Positions 15,929-24,638 are shown, numbered from the stretch's first letter. The stretch is DNA of 64,000 nt from an uncultured Bacilli bacterium (GCA_934700895.1 CAKUXV010000001.1:186001-250000), one strand, 5' to 3'. Numbers and translations are program-made. The notes: generated by a model not told the origin, from the letters alone.

Positions 15929-17182
15929 TTACCCATTCAAGGAGTTCTTGTTTAGGAGGAAATCCTCCAAGCCTATATGGTAAATGCCGTTTTCGTCATA
16001 CCAAGGCACGTAACAATCTTTCTGAATGATGATCTTTTTGAACGAATCTTGAATTTTGAGAAACCCAAGGCTTTCTTGTTCCTCTTTTTCTTTCGTTTCT
16101 ATAGCGTAAGCGGATTGGATATAACATTTTTTGTTTCCGCTTGTGCACACGAAGTCGATCTCTAATCGTTTTCTTTGACTCTTGTTGAATTCGTCTTTGT
16201 AATTGGCGGTGACGGTTCCAACGTCAACGGAATACCCTCGACTAATTAACTCGTTGTACAAAATATTTTCCATAGCGCGAGTCGGTTCTATTTGACGGAA
16301 ATTGATTCGCTCATTTCGCAAACCGATATCCTCGAAATAATATTTGAAATGGGAGCCGATATAAGATTTTCCTTGGATGTTGTACTGCAAAACTTTGTGG
16401 ACCAAAAATGCGTCGACGAAACAATCGAGATAATGGGATACGGTGATTCGATTGATAGAAGCGTGGATTAACGAATCGAAGGTGTTTGCTAGCTTTGTCG
16501 GATTCGTTAAAGAGCCTACGGAAGAAGCAAGAATATTGAGCAATTATCCCACTACGACATCGTTCTTTCTCAAATCGTTCCGCCCTAAAATATCGCGAAT
16601 ATAAACGTTTTCGAATATGTTTTGAAGATAGGCAGTTTTTTGCTCGTGAGATTGCATACCAACCAGGGCGGGCAAACCTCCATAAAGGGAGTATTCCGCA
16701 TAGGCATTGTTTTTGTCGCCTTCCCAAGCGTCGTAAAACTCTCGATACGACAAAGGATGGATGCGCAGTTCGTCGCCCCTTCCTCGAAATTCGGTAATGA
16801 TGTCGCTAGAAAGAAATTTGGAATTAGATCCCGTAACGTAGCAGTCGGCATTGGGAATTCTCAAAAGGCTGTTGAGGACCGATTCGAACCCCTCCACCTC
16901 TTGGATTTCGTCTAGGAGGATGTAGTATGGCTTGTCATCTATGATTTTGGATCGAACATAATCAAATAGTTTTTTCCGATCTAATAGCTCCTCATATTCC
17001 ACTCCGTCTAAAGAAGCCTCGATGATATGGTCTCCCGGAACCCCGTTGTCTAGCAAATACTGTTTAAATAAGCGAAAGAGGAGGTAGGATTTACCGCATC
17101 TTCTAATCCCGGTTATTACTTTTATCATGCCGTTTTGTTTCTTGGAGATTAATTTATCTAGATATTCGGTCCGTTGGATCAT
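15929..17182 (-). pseudogene. AAA/DUF4143 ATPase with in-frame stop
   Basis: Same family as the gene at 14719, on the opposite strand and convergent with it. N-terminal part (16544-17182): Walker A GIRRCGKSY, Walker B YILLDEIQEVEG, sensor VTGSNSKFLSS. C-terminal part (15929-16543): DUF4143 with IDFV and CYIQSAY core. The two parts are in one frame, separated only by a TAA at 16544-16546 between ...NDVVVG and LLNILASSVGSL. A single GAA-to-TAA change would explain it. Start ATG 17182 has AAGGAG. A small dyad TGCGT/ACGCA lies in its upstream region near 17209-17222. Readthrough or two separate polypeptides cannot be excluded. Confidence 0.8.
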
Positions 17183-17341
17183 AGGCAAACTCCTTGTAAT
17201 AACAATTTTTGCGTCTACACGCATTTATGGATAGTAGAACAACAGGAACAGAGTTATGCTGGACTTAAAATCCATTTGTGGAACAATACCTCCATCTAAA
17301 CAACAATAACTTCATATCTGTTGAAAGAAATGGCGTTTAAA

Positions 17342-17387
17342 GGAAGTTTTGTGATAAACGGTATCTAAAAACTTGGAAGTTTTGTGA
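17342..17387 (+). repeat. Direct repeat GGAAGTTTTGTGA
   Basis: Perfect 13-base copies at 17342-17354 and 17375-17387, in the 270-base noncoding stretch between the ATPase pseudogene and the tRNA cluster. Nothing else recognisable lies there. Confidence 0.65.
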
Positions 17388-17452
17388 AAGGGGATAGGAA
17401 GAAGGCGCCGTAACATTTGATGCTTGAAGCTCCCCTGCGCCAAATCAAGGTA

Positions 17453-17480
17453 CAAAAAAACCTGGCTCATTGACCAGGCT
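17453..17480 (-). terminator. Intrinsic terminator of the tRNA operon
   Basis: Read on the minus strand, CCTGG pairs with CCAGG and is followed by seven T, just after tRNA-Leu. Confidence 0.8.
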
Positions 17481-17495
17481 GTTGTTTTTCAATCA

Positions 17496-17582
17496 TGGTG
17501 CCCGAGACCGGACTCGAACCGGTACGGGTTCATCACCCGAGGGATTTTAAGTCCCTTGCGTCTACCATTCCGCCACTCGGGC
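17496..17582 (-). tRNA. tRNA-Leu (anticodon TAA)
   Basis: 87 bases including encoded CCA. Acceptor GCCCGAG pairs with CTCGGGC; anticodon loop CTTAAAA; long variable arm typical of tRNA-Leu. Last gene of the five-tRNA operon. Confidence 0.95.
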
Positions 17583-17592
17583 ACTAAATTGT

Positions 17593-17667
17593 TGGTCCCC
17601 CGTGTGAGGCTCGAACTCACGACCCCTTGATTAAAAGTCAAGTGCTCTACCACTGAGCTAACGGAGG
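17593..17667 (-). tRNA. tRNA-Lys (anticodon TTT)
   Basis: 75 bases including CCA. Acceptor CCTCCGT with ACGGGGG (one G-U pair); anticodon loop CTTTTAA; T-arm GTGAG-TTCGAGC-CTCAC. Confidence 0.94.
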
Positions 17668-17669
17668 GC

Positions 17670-17744
17670 TGGCTGGGGTGACTGGGATCGGACCAGTGCG
17701 TCAGGGAGTCAAAGTCCCTTGCCTTACCTCTTGGCTACACCCCA
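17670..17744 (-). tRNA. tRNA-Gln (anticodon TTG)
   Basis: 75 bases including CCA. Acceptor TGGGGTG with CACCCCA; anticodon loop CTTTGAC. The T-loop reads TCCGATC, so position 55 is C instead of the nearly invariant T. Confidence 0.93.
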
Positions 17745-17751
17745 ACAAAGG

Positions 17752-17835
17752 TGGTGGGCGAAGATGGATTTGAACCACCGAACCCGAAGGAGCTGATTTA
17801 CAGTCAGCCGCGTTTGGCCACTTCGCTATTCGCCC
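17752..17835 (-). tRNA. tRNA-Tyr (anticodon GTA)
   Basis: 84 bases including CCA, with a long variable arm. Acceptor GGGCGAA with TTCGCCC; anticodon loop CTGTAAA. Confidence 0.94.
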
Positions 17836-17877
17836 ACGATCCGAATTGCTACGTTTTATTTGCCGCCCATATTTTGG

Positions 17878-17952
17878 TGGTGGATGCTGCAGGTTTCGAA
17901 CCTGCGACCCCCGCCTTGTAAGGGCGATGCTCTCCCGCTGAGCTAAGCATCC
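17878..17952 (-). tRNA. tRNA-Val (anticodon TAC)
   Basis: 75 bases including CCA. Acceptor GGATGCT with AGCATCC; anticodon loop CTTACAA; canonical TTCGAAA T-loop. First gene of the operon. Confidence 0.95.
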
Positions 17953-17978
17953 GCGGGGCGTCTAAAACGCGCTTAGAT

Positions 17979-18007
17979 ATACTATCATCGCCCCTTGGGT
18001 CGGTCAA
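17979..18007 (-). promoter_or_regulatory. Promoter of the tRNA operon
   Basis: On the minus strand TTGACC (18002-18007) and TAGTAT (17979-17984) are separated by 17 bases, about 25 bases before tRNA-Val: a near-consensus housekeeping promoter. Confidence 0.8.
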
Positions 18008-18101
18008 TGAGTTTTTTCATGAATTTCAGGAATTGTTTTTTAAGGGACAAAAAGACGTCCGTCTCCTATAAAACATGAGATGTCATCGCCTATTTAAGAA
18101 A

Positions 18102-18126
18102 AGCCCCGTTGGTTTTCAACGGGGCT
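18102..18126 (-). terminator. Intrinsic terminator of the pgi operon
   Basis: AGCCCCGTT pairs with AACGGGGCT over a short loop, then TTTTCTT on the minus strand. Confidence 0.88.
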
Positions 18127-18134
18127 AATCGAGC

Positions 18135-19418
18135 TTATTTTTCGTATCCGGGTTTGCCAAGAAGATGGAACATGTTCTTTTTGTAGATTTCCACCCCCGG
18201 CTGGTTGAAGGGGTTCACGTCGTTAAGATAGGCGGACATCGCGCAGGCGCGGCAGAAGAAATAGAGGAGTTCGCCAAGGCTCTCCGCATCCATTCTATCG
18301 ATGGAGAGAAGAATGTTGGGGACTTTGCCGGTTTCCACATGGGCTTCCACGGTCCCGTCGTGAGCTTTCTTGGAGATGTAATCCAGTGTCTTGCCCTCCA
18401 GGTAATTGAGCCCATCGAGGTTGTCATTATCGTGGGGCACGGTGACATCGAATTCGGGCTGTTCGATCTGCAAAACGGTTTCGAAGAGAACCGGGCTTCC
18501 TTCTTGGATGAATTGTCCTAAAGAATGGAGGTCGGTTGTAAAAGTTGCAGAATCGGGAAGCAAACCCGTATGCTCTTTGCCTTCACTTTCGCCGAAGAGC
18601 TGTTTCCACCATTCACCAAGCTGAACGAGTCGCGGTTCATAGGTAACGAACATTTCCACGGGGTAGCCGTATTTTTTGTGGAGGACGTGACGGATTAAGG
18701 CATATTGATAGCAGGGGTTTAAGGTATCCGTGTCATAGGCGAGTTTAGCTTTCTCCGCCCCTTTCATGAAGGCCGTGATATCAATGCCAGCGGCTGCCAT
18801 CGGGAGTAAGCCCACCGCCGTGAAGACGCTATAACGTCCGCCGACGTCATCGGGAAGAACAAAGCGTTCATACCCGTATTTCTCGGCCAATCCAAGCAAG
18901 GCTCCTTTATGGGCGTCCGTGGTCGCGTAAATTGCTTTTGCCGCCTTTTCTTTGCCGAATTTTTTCTCTAGCAATTCCCAAAGCAAGCGGAAGCTTACCG
19001 AAGTTTCGGTCGTCGTCCCCGATTTGGAAATGACATTGACCGCGAAATTCTTGTCTTGGAGATATTCCAAAACTTGATGGATATAGTGGCTGGAGAAGGT
19101 TTGTCCCAAATAGATGACGCGGAAGGGGTCCTTGGGGAACAAGCCGTTGATCGCTTCGATCGCCGCGCGGGCGCCTAAATAGCTACCCCCGATTCCGCAG
19201 ACGACCAAACAATCGTAATGGTCGTGGATGTATTTGCCGTCTTTTTGGATGCGGGCAAATTCTTCCTTGTCGTAAGTTTCTGGATAATTGGCCCAGCCAA
19301 GGAAGTCGCTTCCTTTGCCGGTTTTTTGATCAATCGACTGGTTGATTTCAGCGATTTTAGATGCGTAAGAAGCATAATCAATCGCGTGGGTTAAGTAAGA
19401 ATCATTGATGTGAATCAT
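18135..19418 (-). CDS. pgi: Glucose-6-phosphate isomerase
   Basis: Cytosolic glycolytic enzyme converting glucose 6-phosphate to fructose 6-phosphate; 427 residues, the short bacterial form. Signatures include the phosphate site ISKSGTTTETS (about residue 130), DDVGGRYSVFTAVGLLP (about 190), and FNQPGVEIYKKN near the end. It is the last gene of a four-gene run (HAD phosphatase, IspD/TarI-like, S1 protein, pgi). Its ATG overlaps the S1 gene stop (ATGA) and has AAGGAG. Pairing of an S1-domain gene with pgi is also known in Bacillus. Confidence 0.97.
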   Translation of the reverse strand: MIHINDSYLTHAIDYASYASKIAEINQSIDQKTGKGSDFLGWANYPETYDKEEFARIQKDGKYIHDHYDCLVVCGIGGSYLGARAAIEAINGLFPKDPFRVIYLGQTFSSHYIHQVLEYLQDKNFAVNVISKSGTTTETSVSFRLLWELLEKKFGKEKAAKAIYATTDAHKGALLGLAEKYGYERFVLPDDVGGRYSVFTAVGLLPMAAAGIDITAFMKGAEKAKLAYDTDTLNPCYQYALIRHVLHKKYGYPVEMFVTYEPRLVQLGEWWKQLFGESEGKEHTGLLPDSATFTTDLHSLGQFIQEGSPVLFETVLQIEQPEFDVTVPHDNDNLDGLNYLEGKTLDYISKKAHDGTVEAHVETGKVPNILLSIDRMDAESLGELLYFFCRACAMSAYLNDVNPFNQPGVEIYKKNMFHLLGKPGYEK

Positions 19419-19783
19419 AGAATTTCTCCTTGTTTATTTTCGTCTTCAATCCAGCTGGGGAGTTGTTTTTCTAGCGGAGAGAAGTCGATGTCAGATGAAT
19501 GGATACGCGCATGGCGGAAGGCTTTTTTCTTATCCGATGCACTCATGCGCTTGAGCGAGACGCGGACGCTGCCTTTTTCTTCGTCTACCTCGATGACCTT
19601 GACGCTATAGATGCTGCCAATCGTTACGAAGTTGGTGAAAGAATGGATGTAATTATGGGACAGCTCGCTGATATGAAGGAGCCCGGTCCAGCCTTCGTCG
19701 AAGAGGAGGATTGCGTAATTGGAATAGACGCGGACGACGGTGCCGGAAACAAGGTCGCCGACTTTGGGCAATACTTTGTTCAT
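19415..19783 (-). CDS. S1 RNA-binding domain protein (CvfD/YugI-like)
   Basis: Small protein of 122 residues with one S1 domain at its N-terminus (VGDLVSGTVVRVYSNYAILLFDEGWTGLLHISELS...VKVIEVDEEKGSVRVSLKRM), then a charged tail. The family (general stress protein 13, CvfD, YugI) binds ribosomes or RNA and tunes expression. Both ends overlap neighbours by four bases (ATGA), so translation is coupled to the cytidylyltransferase upstream and pgi downstream. Confidence 0.88.
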   Translation of the reverse strand: MNKVLPKVGDLVSGTVVRVYSNYAILLFDEGWTGLLHISELSHNYIHSFTNFVTIGSIYSVKVIEVDEEKGSVRVSLKRMSASDKKKAFRHARIHSSDIDFSPLEKQLPSWIEDENKQGEIL

Positions 19784-20487
19784 TCTTCCTCCCTTCTTTG
19801 CAGGTAAGCGGCTAAATCGAGCTGGGTAGTGATTTTGATGTTTTTCTCATTGCCCGTGACGATGCCGATATCATGACGGCACGCCGCAAATAAACTCGCG
19901 TCGTCGGTGAATTCGTCTAGTTTTTTCTTCTTTTTCATTTTGCTAAGCGACTTCCAGAACGGGCTGAAGAGGAAGCTCTGCGGGGTTTGAGCCCGATAGA
20001 TTTGCTTTCTCGGCAAATAGGAATCCGCGTAATAGCCGTTACGACTATAGAAAATGGAATCGGAAGCCGGAAGTGCGGTCACGGCTCCCCCAACGGCCCT
20101 CGCGGTATCCACGTTTTCATGGAAGATGCGTTCCTCGATGTAAGGGCGGTCGCCGTCGCAAACCATCACCACATCATCGGGATCGATCGTGGTCGTGGAA
20201 AGATATTTCATGGCTTCATAGACGCTTTCTTCGCGACTATTTCCACCTGGGATGATCGCTTTGATTTTCTCAAGATTTTCCTGCAACGCCACCTCATGGG
20301 TTTTTTCCATGAAAGAAGGATGGGAAACCAAATAAATCGCATTCACAAAGCTCAATTTGGCAATCCCTTGAAGGGTTTCCCCCATCAAGGTGCGGCCACC
20401 GACGTCAGCAAATTGCTTAGGAAAAGGAGAACCGAATCGCTCCCCGGTTCCTCCGAATAATAGGATGACCACTACACGCTTGCTCAT
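19780..20487 (-). CDS. IspD/TarI-like cytidylyltransferase
   Basis: CTP-dependent nucleotidyltransferase of 235 residues, either 2-C-methylerythritol 4-phosphate cytidylyltransferase (isoprenoid pathway) or ribitol 5-phosphate cytidylyltransferase (wall teichoic acid). Signatures: LLFGGTGERFGSPFPKQF (CTP loop), GGNSREESVYEAM, and VVMVCDGDRPYI in place of the usual HDAARPF. The other MEP genes and tar genes are not in view, so the choice stays open. I chose ATG 20487 (MSKRVVV). Its promoter TATAAT (20498-20503) ends ten bases before it, so the mRNA would be leaderless, and the AAGGAG further up is upstream of the -10. Confidence 0.82.
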   Translation of the reverse strand: MSKRVVVILLFGGTGERFGSPFPKQFADVGGRTLMGETLQGIAKLSFVNAIYLVSHPSFMEKTHEVALQENLEKIKAIIPGGNSREESVYEAMKYLSTTTIDPDDVVMVCDGDRPYIEERIFHENVDTARAVGGAVTALPASDSIFYSRNGYYADSYLPRKQIYRAQTPQSFLFSPFWKSLSKMKKKKKLDEFTDDASLFAACRHDIGIVTGNEKNIKITTQLDLAAYLQRREEE

Positions 20488-20530
20488 AGCAATCCGAATT
20501 ATACTCCTTGGAAAAGGAATTCCCACTTTC

Positions 20531-21370
20531 TTAGTCTAAAAGTGGATTCGTATTTTCGTGGGTTTTCAAAGATTCGTTGATTTCAATTCCTTGAATGATG
20601 AGTTTCATGATTTTCTCTAAGGGCGAATCTTTGGAATAGTCCGCGCGGCAGGCGTAATTGATGCGTCCGTCGCTTTCAAGGCTTCCGACTTTCTCTTCTT
20701 GCCCGCGCGGATAGACGGCGATGGATTTGCCACCGTTAGACTTGACGATGATCATAGAGGGGACGTCGGTTAATCCGTCTCCGATATAGACCATGTTGGA
20801 ATAAGGGATGCGGCGTTCCACTGTTTTTTCATTGACCGAATTGTCATCGGTTTGGTCGTAGACCCCTTTGGAAATGCGGAAGAAGTACTGAGTTTTTTGG
20901 GTGTAATTGATCGCGTATTTCGGCCAGATCGCATTGCCTTGTTCGTCAAAAAGATATTCGCAGCCATAGATTTCTTTGAATTCTTTGGCGATGGAACACC
21001 CTTCCACGATTTCTTTGTTGCCGGAGCTCACGAGGTAATGCTCGATGTTGATTCCATGTTCTTCCCCATATTGGTTAATGCGGGAGAACCAAGTGGAAAC
21101 GCCGGGGAAGAATTTGATGTCCTTGCCACATTCGGCTAAGAATTCGCGGGTCATGTGAATTCCCTTTTCTTTCGCGGCTTGGTTCATGACAAAAAGGTAG
21201 GAGAGGATTTTTTCGCATCCGGTTTTGCGGCTGAATTCTCCCGTTTTCTCCCAAAACTCGGCTGTGGTCATTCCTAAACGCGGAATGAATCCAAAGTTTT
21301 GCATATCGGTGGTCGCCAAGGTGCTATCGAAGTCGTAGAGAATGGCGCAGATGGGCTTTTTGCAAGACAT
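20531..21370 (-). CDS. HAD family hydrolase
   Basis: Predicted phosphatase of 279 residues. HAD motif I is YDFDSTLA (nucleophile Asp, then Asp two residues on), motif II is in YLVSSGNK, and motif IV is VYIGDGLTDVPS. A cap with Tyr/Phe-rich helices lies between motif I and II. It has AAGGAG before the ATG and sits 43 bases upstream of the cytidylyltransferase. Substrate unknown. Confidence 0.87.
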   Translation of the reverse strand: MSCKKPICAILYDFDSTLATTDMQNFGFIPRLGMTTAEFWEKTGEFSRKTGCEKILSYLFVMNQAAKEKGIHMTREFLAECGKDIKFFPGVSTWFSRINQYGEEHGINIEHYLVSSGNKEIVEGCSIAKEFKEIYGCEYLFDEQGNAIWPKYAINYTQKTQYFFRISKGVYDQTDDNSVNEKTVERRIPYSNMVYIGDGLTDVPSMIIVKSNGGKSIAVYPRGQEEKVGSLESDGRINYACRADYSKDSPLEKIMKLIIQGIEINESLKTHENTNPLLD

Positions 21371-21474
21371 AAAAGAAGCTCCTTTCTAGGGTTTCTAGGC
21401 CCATTATACGCGAGCGGGCGGGCGAGGGTCAAATTTACGCCTTTTTGAGGTTCTGCCGCGTTATAATAGACCCC

Positions 21475-21999
21475 ATGGAAGCCTGGCAAGTCGTTCTTCT
21501 CATCGTGATGATTGTCCTATTTGGATACATCGTCTTGCTGTCGTTTGTTATTTCCCACGGCATTCAATTCCACCGCCGCCTTCGCTATCGCGTGGTGACC
21601 CTGGCCGTGGTTTTAAGCGAAAAACAGCGCCTGCTTCGCCAAATCGTTGGTCTATTCAAAGAAAAAAGCATCGTCTTCTCTAAGGAAGACATCGAACTCA
21701 TCACCAAGATGGACAATTTGGTTTTGGAACCCTTGAAGAAGGATTCTCTTCCTGATGCCATCGGATTATTGAAATCCGCTCAGTCCCGTTTGGCTTATAT
21801 TGCCCAAAACCATCATGAATCCATTCAAGATTCGTCGTATCCAGGAATCTATGCCGCCGTTGAAGAAAACGAACGCTCCATTCGTCGGGGCATTGCAGGC
21901 TACAATATGGACGTCGTCGCGCTCAATTATTGGTGTTCCGTTCCCGCGGCAGGTTGGATCAATGCCTTATTTGGCATCCGAAAACGCCAAACTTTATAA
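21475..21999 (+). CDS. LemA-like membrane-anchored protein
   Basis: Protein of 174 residues with one N-terminal membrane helix (WQVVLLIVMIVLFGYIVLLSFVI) and a helical domain. The end matches the LemA pattern: an RRGIAGYNMDVVALN helix, then GWINALFGIRKRQTL, comparable with the LemA YN..V..YN and IA..FGF.K motifs. LemA function is unclear. The ATG is preceded by TATAAT (21462-21467) at seven bases and no Shine-Dalgarno, so it is probably leaderless. The match is divergent. Confidence 0.65.
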   Translation: MEAWQVVLLIVMIVLFGYIVLLSFVISHGIQFHRRLRYRVVTLAVVLSEKQRLLRQIVGLFKEKSIVFSKEDIELITKMDNLVLEPLKKDSLPDAIGLLKSAQSRLAYIAQNHHESIQDSSYPGIYAAVEENERSIRRGIAGYNMDVVALNYWCSVPAAGWINALFGIRKRQTL

Positions 22000-22000
22000 A

Positions 22001-23533
22001 TCAAAACATCATTTCGTAATCCACTAAGCCATCGTAGAAGTCTTTCTCGTGGCTGACGATGATGACTCCGCCCGGGAAGCGCTCAATCGCATCGAACAAA
22101 GCGTCTTTGGCTTTTTGGTCTAGGTGATTGGTCGGCTCGTCAAGCACCAAAAAATTGCTTTTTTTCAAGGTCATCAAAGCGAAGCGGGCTTTCGTGACCT
22201 CACCTCCGCTTAATTCGTTCATCGGTCGCAACGCCAATTCTTTTCTTACCCCTGTCGCCCCTAAACAGGTCCGGATTTGGGTATTCGTGAGGGAGGGGTA
22301 GGCTTCGTGGATGTAATCGAAAGGGGATAAATTCAAATTGATCCGCTCATCTTGGCCGTAATAATTGATCGTCGTTCCCTCTAACCAGGTATAGGTTCCT
22401 CCTAGAGAAGGAATCTCGCCTAAAATCGTTTTGATAAACGTGGTTTTGCCCACGCCGTTTTGGCCAAGGATCGCAATCTTCTCGCCTTTTTTGAGCAAGA
22501 AAGATATCCCTTCTAATAAGGGGGTTCCATAGCCAATCGAAAGGTTTTCTACACGCAGGGGTTTTTCTCCGACATCATGGGTGAAGGGGAAATTAAAATG
22601 CACATGCCCCTCTTCTTTTCCGGGGGCTTCCATGACATCGAGGTGAGCCAAACGGGCCCGGTGGCTTTTCGCGGCTTTGGCGCTGGTCGCGCGAACGATG
22701 TGCTTGGCGATGAAGTCTTCTTCCTTTTTGATGTAACGTTGTTGGGCCGCATAATTCTTCGCGTATTGCTCTTTGTCGAGCTCGTGCTGAACCTGATATT
22801 GTTCAAACGTCCCCTTATAACGGGTGATGGTTTGATTTTCGAGACAGAAGGTAACGCCAGCGATTTGCTTTAAGAAGGCCTCGTCGTGGCTAACGACTAA
22901 GAAGGCATTAGGATAATGAATCAAATAAGAAGCGAGCCAAGCGACTTGGATTTGGTCTAAGAAGTTCGTGGGCTCGTCCATTAAAAGAACGTCTTTTTCT
23001 TCGAGAAGCATCTTGGCCAAATAGGCTTTTTCCCTTTGGCCCGAGGAAAGAAGATGAAGGGGCTTTTCCAGATCGCTCTTGTCAAAGCCAAGCCCGTCGG
23101 TCAGCCTTCCTACTTTTTCTTGAAGACTATAAAACCCGGAAGCGTTCAGCTCATCGCCTAATCGCATCGCTTTATCCAGCAATTTTTCGTAATCGCCCTC
23201 TCCGTTTGCGGCATCCGCGTAGAGTTGCTCCATCCGTTTCTCCTTATCAAAGAGATCCTTGTAGACCCCATAAAGATAACTGGATACTGGCATGTCTTGA
23301 TGGACCTTCAACTGCTGATCCAAATAAGAATAAGTGACATGAGGCTCCCAAGAAATCGTCCCCTTGTCCGGGCGTAAATCCCCGACGATCAAAGATAATA
23401 AGGTCGATTTCCCCGAACCATTGACCCCCACAAGGACTCCATGTTCCCCGGGGTTTAGTTTTAAGTTCACTCCCTTATAGAGTTCTTTGTCCGAATAATT
23501 GAAGGTAACATCGCGAAGTTCAAGTAAAGCCAT
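22001..23533 (-). CDS. ABC-F family ATP-binding protein
   Basis: Soluble twin-ATPase of 510 residues without membrane domains. First cassette: Walker A GVNGSGKST, signature LSSGQREKA, Walker B VLLMDEPTNFLD. Linker rich in Lys/Gln (about 240-300) that in ABC-F proteins enters the ribosomal tRNA exit site. Second cassette: GQNGVGKTT, LSGGEVTKA, FLVLDEPTNHLD. Roles in this family are translation-factor activity or antibiotic resistance by ribosome protection; which applies here is unknown. TATATT nine bases before the ATG and no Shine-Dalgarno suggest a leaderless mRNA. Convergent with the LemA-like gene, one base apart. Confidence 0.93.
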   Translation of the reverse strand: MALLELRDVTFNYSDKELYKGVNLKLNPGEHGVLVGVNGSGKSTLLSLIVGDLRPDKGTISWEPHVTYSYLDQQLKVHQDMPVSSYLYGVYKDLFDKEKRMEQLYADAANGEGDYEKLLDKAMRLGDELNASGFYSLQEKVGRLTDGLGFDKSDLEKPLHLLSSGQREKAYLAKMLLEEKDVLLMDEPTNFLDQIQVAWLASYLIHYPNAFLVVSHDEAFLKQIAGVTFCLENQTITRYKGTFEQYQVQHELDKEQYAKNYAAQQRYIKKEEDFIAKHIVRATSAKAAKSHRARLAHLDVMEAPGKEEGHVHFNFPFTHDVGEKPLRVENLSIGYGTPLLEGISFLLKKGEKIAILGQNGVGKTTFIKTILGEIPSLGGTYTWLEGTTINYYGQDERINLNLSPFDYIHEAYPSLTNTQIRTCLGATGVRKELALRPMNELSGGEVTKARFALMTLKKSNFLVLDEPTNHLDQKAKDALFDAIERFPGGVIIVSHEKDFYDGLVDYEMMF

Positions 23534-23671
23534 AACGAGCCAAATATACCATAAATAGGAGGATTCTCGAAGGGATAAGCGATATTTGAAAATAGAATGT
23601 AAAGAATGAAAGCAAATATTTTTATTCCTGATTTTTAATCAAAAAAGTTGGCTGTTTACGGGCATTATTTA

Positions 23672-23710
23672 TGAAAGCGTTTACTGAAAGCGCTATCGAA
23701 AACGCTTTCA
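23672..23710. promoter_or_regulatory. Three overlapping cre-like operators
   Basis: Three tandem 14-base sites resemble the LacI/CcpA-family operator: TGAAAGCGTTTACT (23672), TGAAAGCGCTATCG (23685) and CGAAAACGCTTTCA (23697), adjoining or overlapping by one or two bases. The outer pair also forms a perfect 10-base inverted repeat GAAAGCGTTT/AAACGCTTTC. They end 13 bases upstream of the -35 box. Confidence 0.7.
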
Positions 23711-23723
23711 AATTTTACCCCTC

Positions 23724-23751
23724 TTGCACCTCGTTTTTCTAAGGGTATAAC
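23724..23751 (+). promoter_or_regulatory. Promoter of the 47-residue protein gene
   Basis: TTGCAC (23724-23729) and TATAAC (23746-23751) with a 16-base spacer, directly downstream of the cre-like cluster; about 55 bases of leader precede the ATG. Confidence 0.7.
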
Positions 23752-23807
23752 TTAGCTGCCTGAAGAAAACAGGCGCAAGTAAAAAAAGGAATTTGGAGGA
23801 AAAGAAA

Positions 23808-23951
23808 ATGCTTAACGAAGAACAATTCACCGAAAAACTAGAAAGCCTCGCGAAAAATGGGTTCCGCCTTTGCCCCATCGATGCCGAAGAGGATGATTCG
23901 AAGGTTGAAGACGATCCGGTTTACCCTTACGACTACGCTTATAACAACTAA
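23808..23951 (+). CDS. Small acidic protein, unknown function (47 aa)
   Basis: A 48-codon frame (MLNEEQFTEKLESLAKNGF..., ending DDPVYPYDYAYNN) with a strong Shine-Dalgarno (TTGGAGGAAAAG), its own promoter, a cluster of cre-like operators and an intrinsic terminator. The complete transcription unit makes it a real gene despite its size. The first 20 residues can form an amphipathic helix; the rest is Asp/Glu-rich, then Tyr-rich. I recognise no family. Confidence 0.75.
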   Translation: MLNEEQFTEKLESLAKNGFRLCPIDAEEDDSKVEDDPVYPYDYAYNN

Positions 23952-23974
23952 TTGAACGGTTAGGAATAGGAATG

Positions 23975-24000
23975 CCGCCCCGTTGGGCGGTTTTCTTTTT
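23975..24000 (+). terminator. Intrinsic terminator of the small acidic gene
   Basis: Perfect CCGCCC/GGGCGG stem, four-base loop, T-rich tail. Confidence 0.9.
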
Positions 24001-24638
24001 GTCTCTATTGGAGGCCAGACGTTGTATACTCTCGTGTATTATACTCATGAGTATATAAGAAGAATGCCCCTTATTATCTTAATTATTTAGATGTATCCCC
24101 GAGGAATTCTGGGGCCACTAGTTCCTTAGCGACATCCATGAGCTTGCTGCATAAACTGCCTAGCTAATACCATGCCTTTTTTCTTTGCTGGGTTCCGGCT
24201 TTTGATAATAGGAACCGCTGACATGGAAACGGTTTTATTTGTTTGGATAACTCTTTGATGCCCTGGTTAGAGTATCCACGCAAAACCATGTTCGTTTTCC
24301 TTGCCAATGGAGGAAACTATAAATAATGGACCAACCCAATTTGTCAGACAATGCTTGGCCTTTTGGAGTGTCCTGGCATGTCCGGCCTTCCCATCCAATA
24401 AGAGTTTTCATTCATCTAGAAACAAAAGAAACTATCAAAACTTTGCCTTATATCCCCGTGAGTATAAAACTCATAAATATAAAGGCGGGGGGCAAGACCA
24501 AACCTGTTTTGAAACACAAACCCCGATATCGAAGGAGGGACTTGGGGACGCCTTGTTCAAGGGGGAAGGCATGATTTGATATAGGCAGGAAACGAGTCTG
24601 GACCCCATTCCAAAAGTTCCCACTATTGATCATTTTTC
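24001..24638. other. Noncoding or eroded stretch with palindrome
   Basis: No credible gene over about 640 bases. A perfect 16-base palindrome TATACTCATGAGTATA lies at 24040-24055, with an extra half site TATACTC at 24025. A related GAGTATAAAACTCAT lies near 24463. On the minus strand a short frame near 24115-24190 reads MDVAKELVAPEFLGDTSK, suggesting remains of a lost gene. I cannot name the family. Confidence 0.5.

Noticed and set aside
23672..23710. CRISPR-like repeat array at the AAAGCG repeats
   Set aside because: Only three short units with no spacers, and the units match LacI-family operators.
24326..24574. 82-codon frame MDQPNLSDNAWPFG...
   Set aside because: No ribosome-binding site, odd composition (many Lys, Pro, Arg), and overlapping frames of similar length; judged noncoding.
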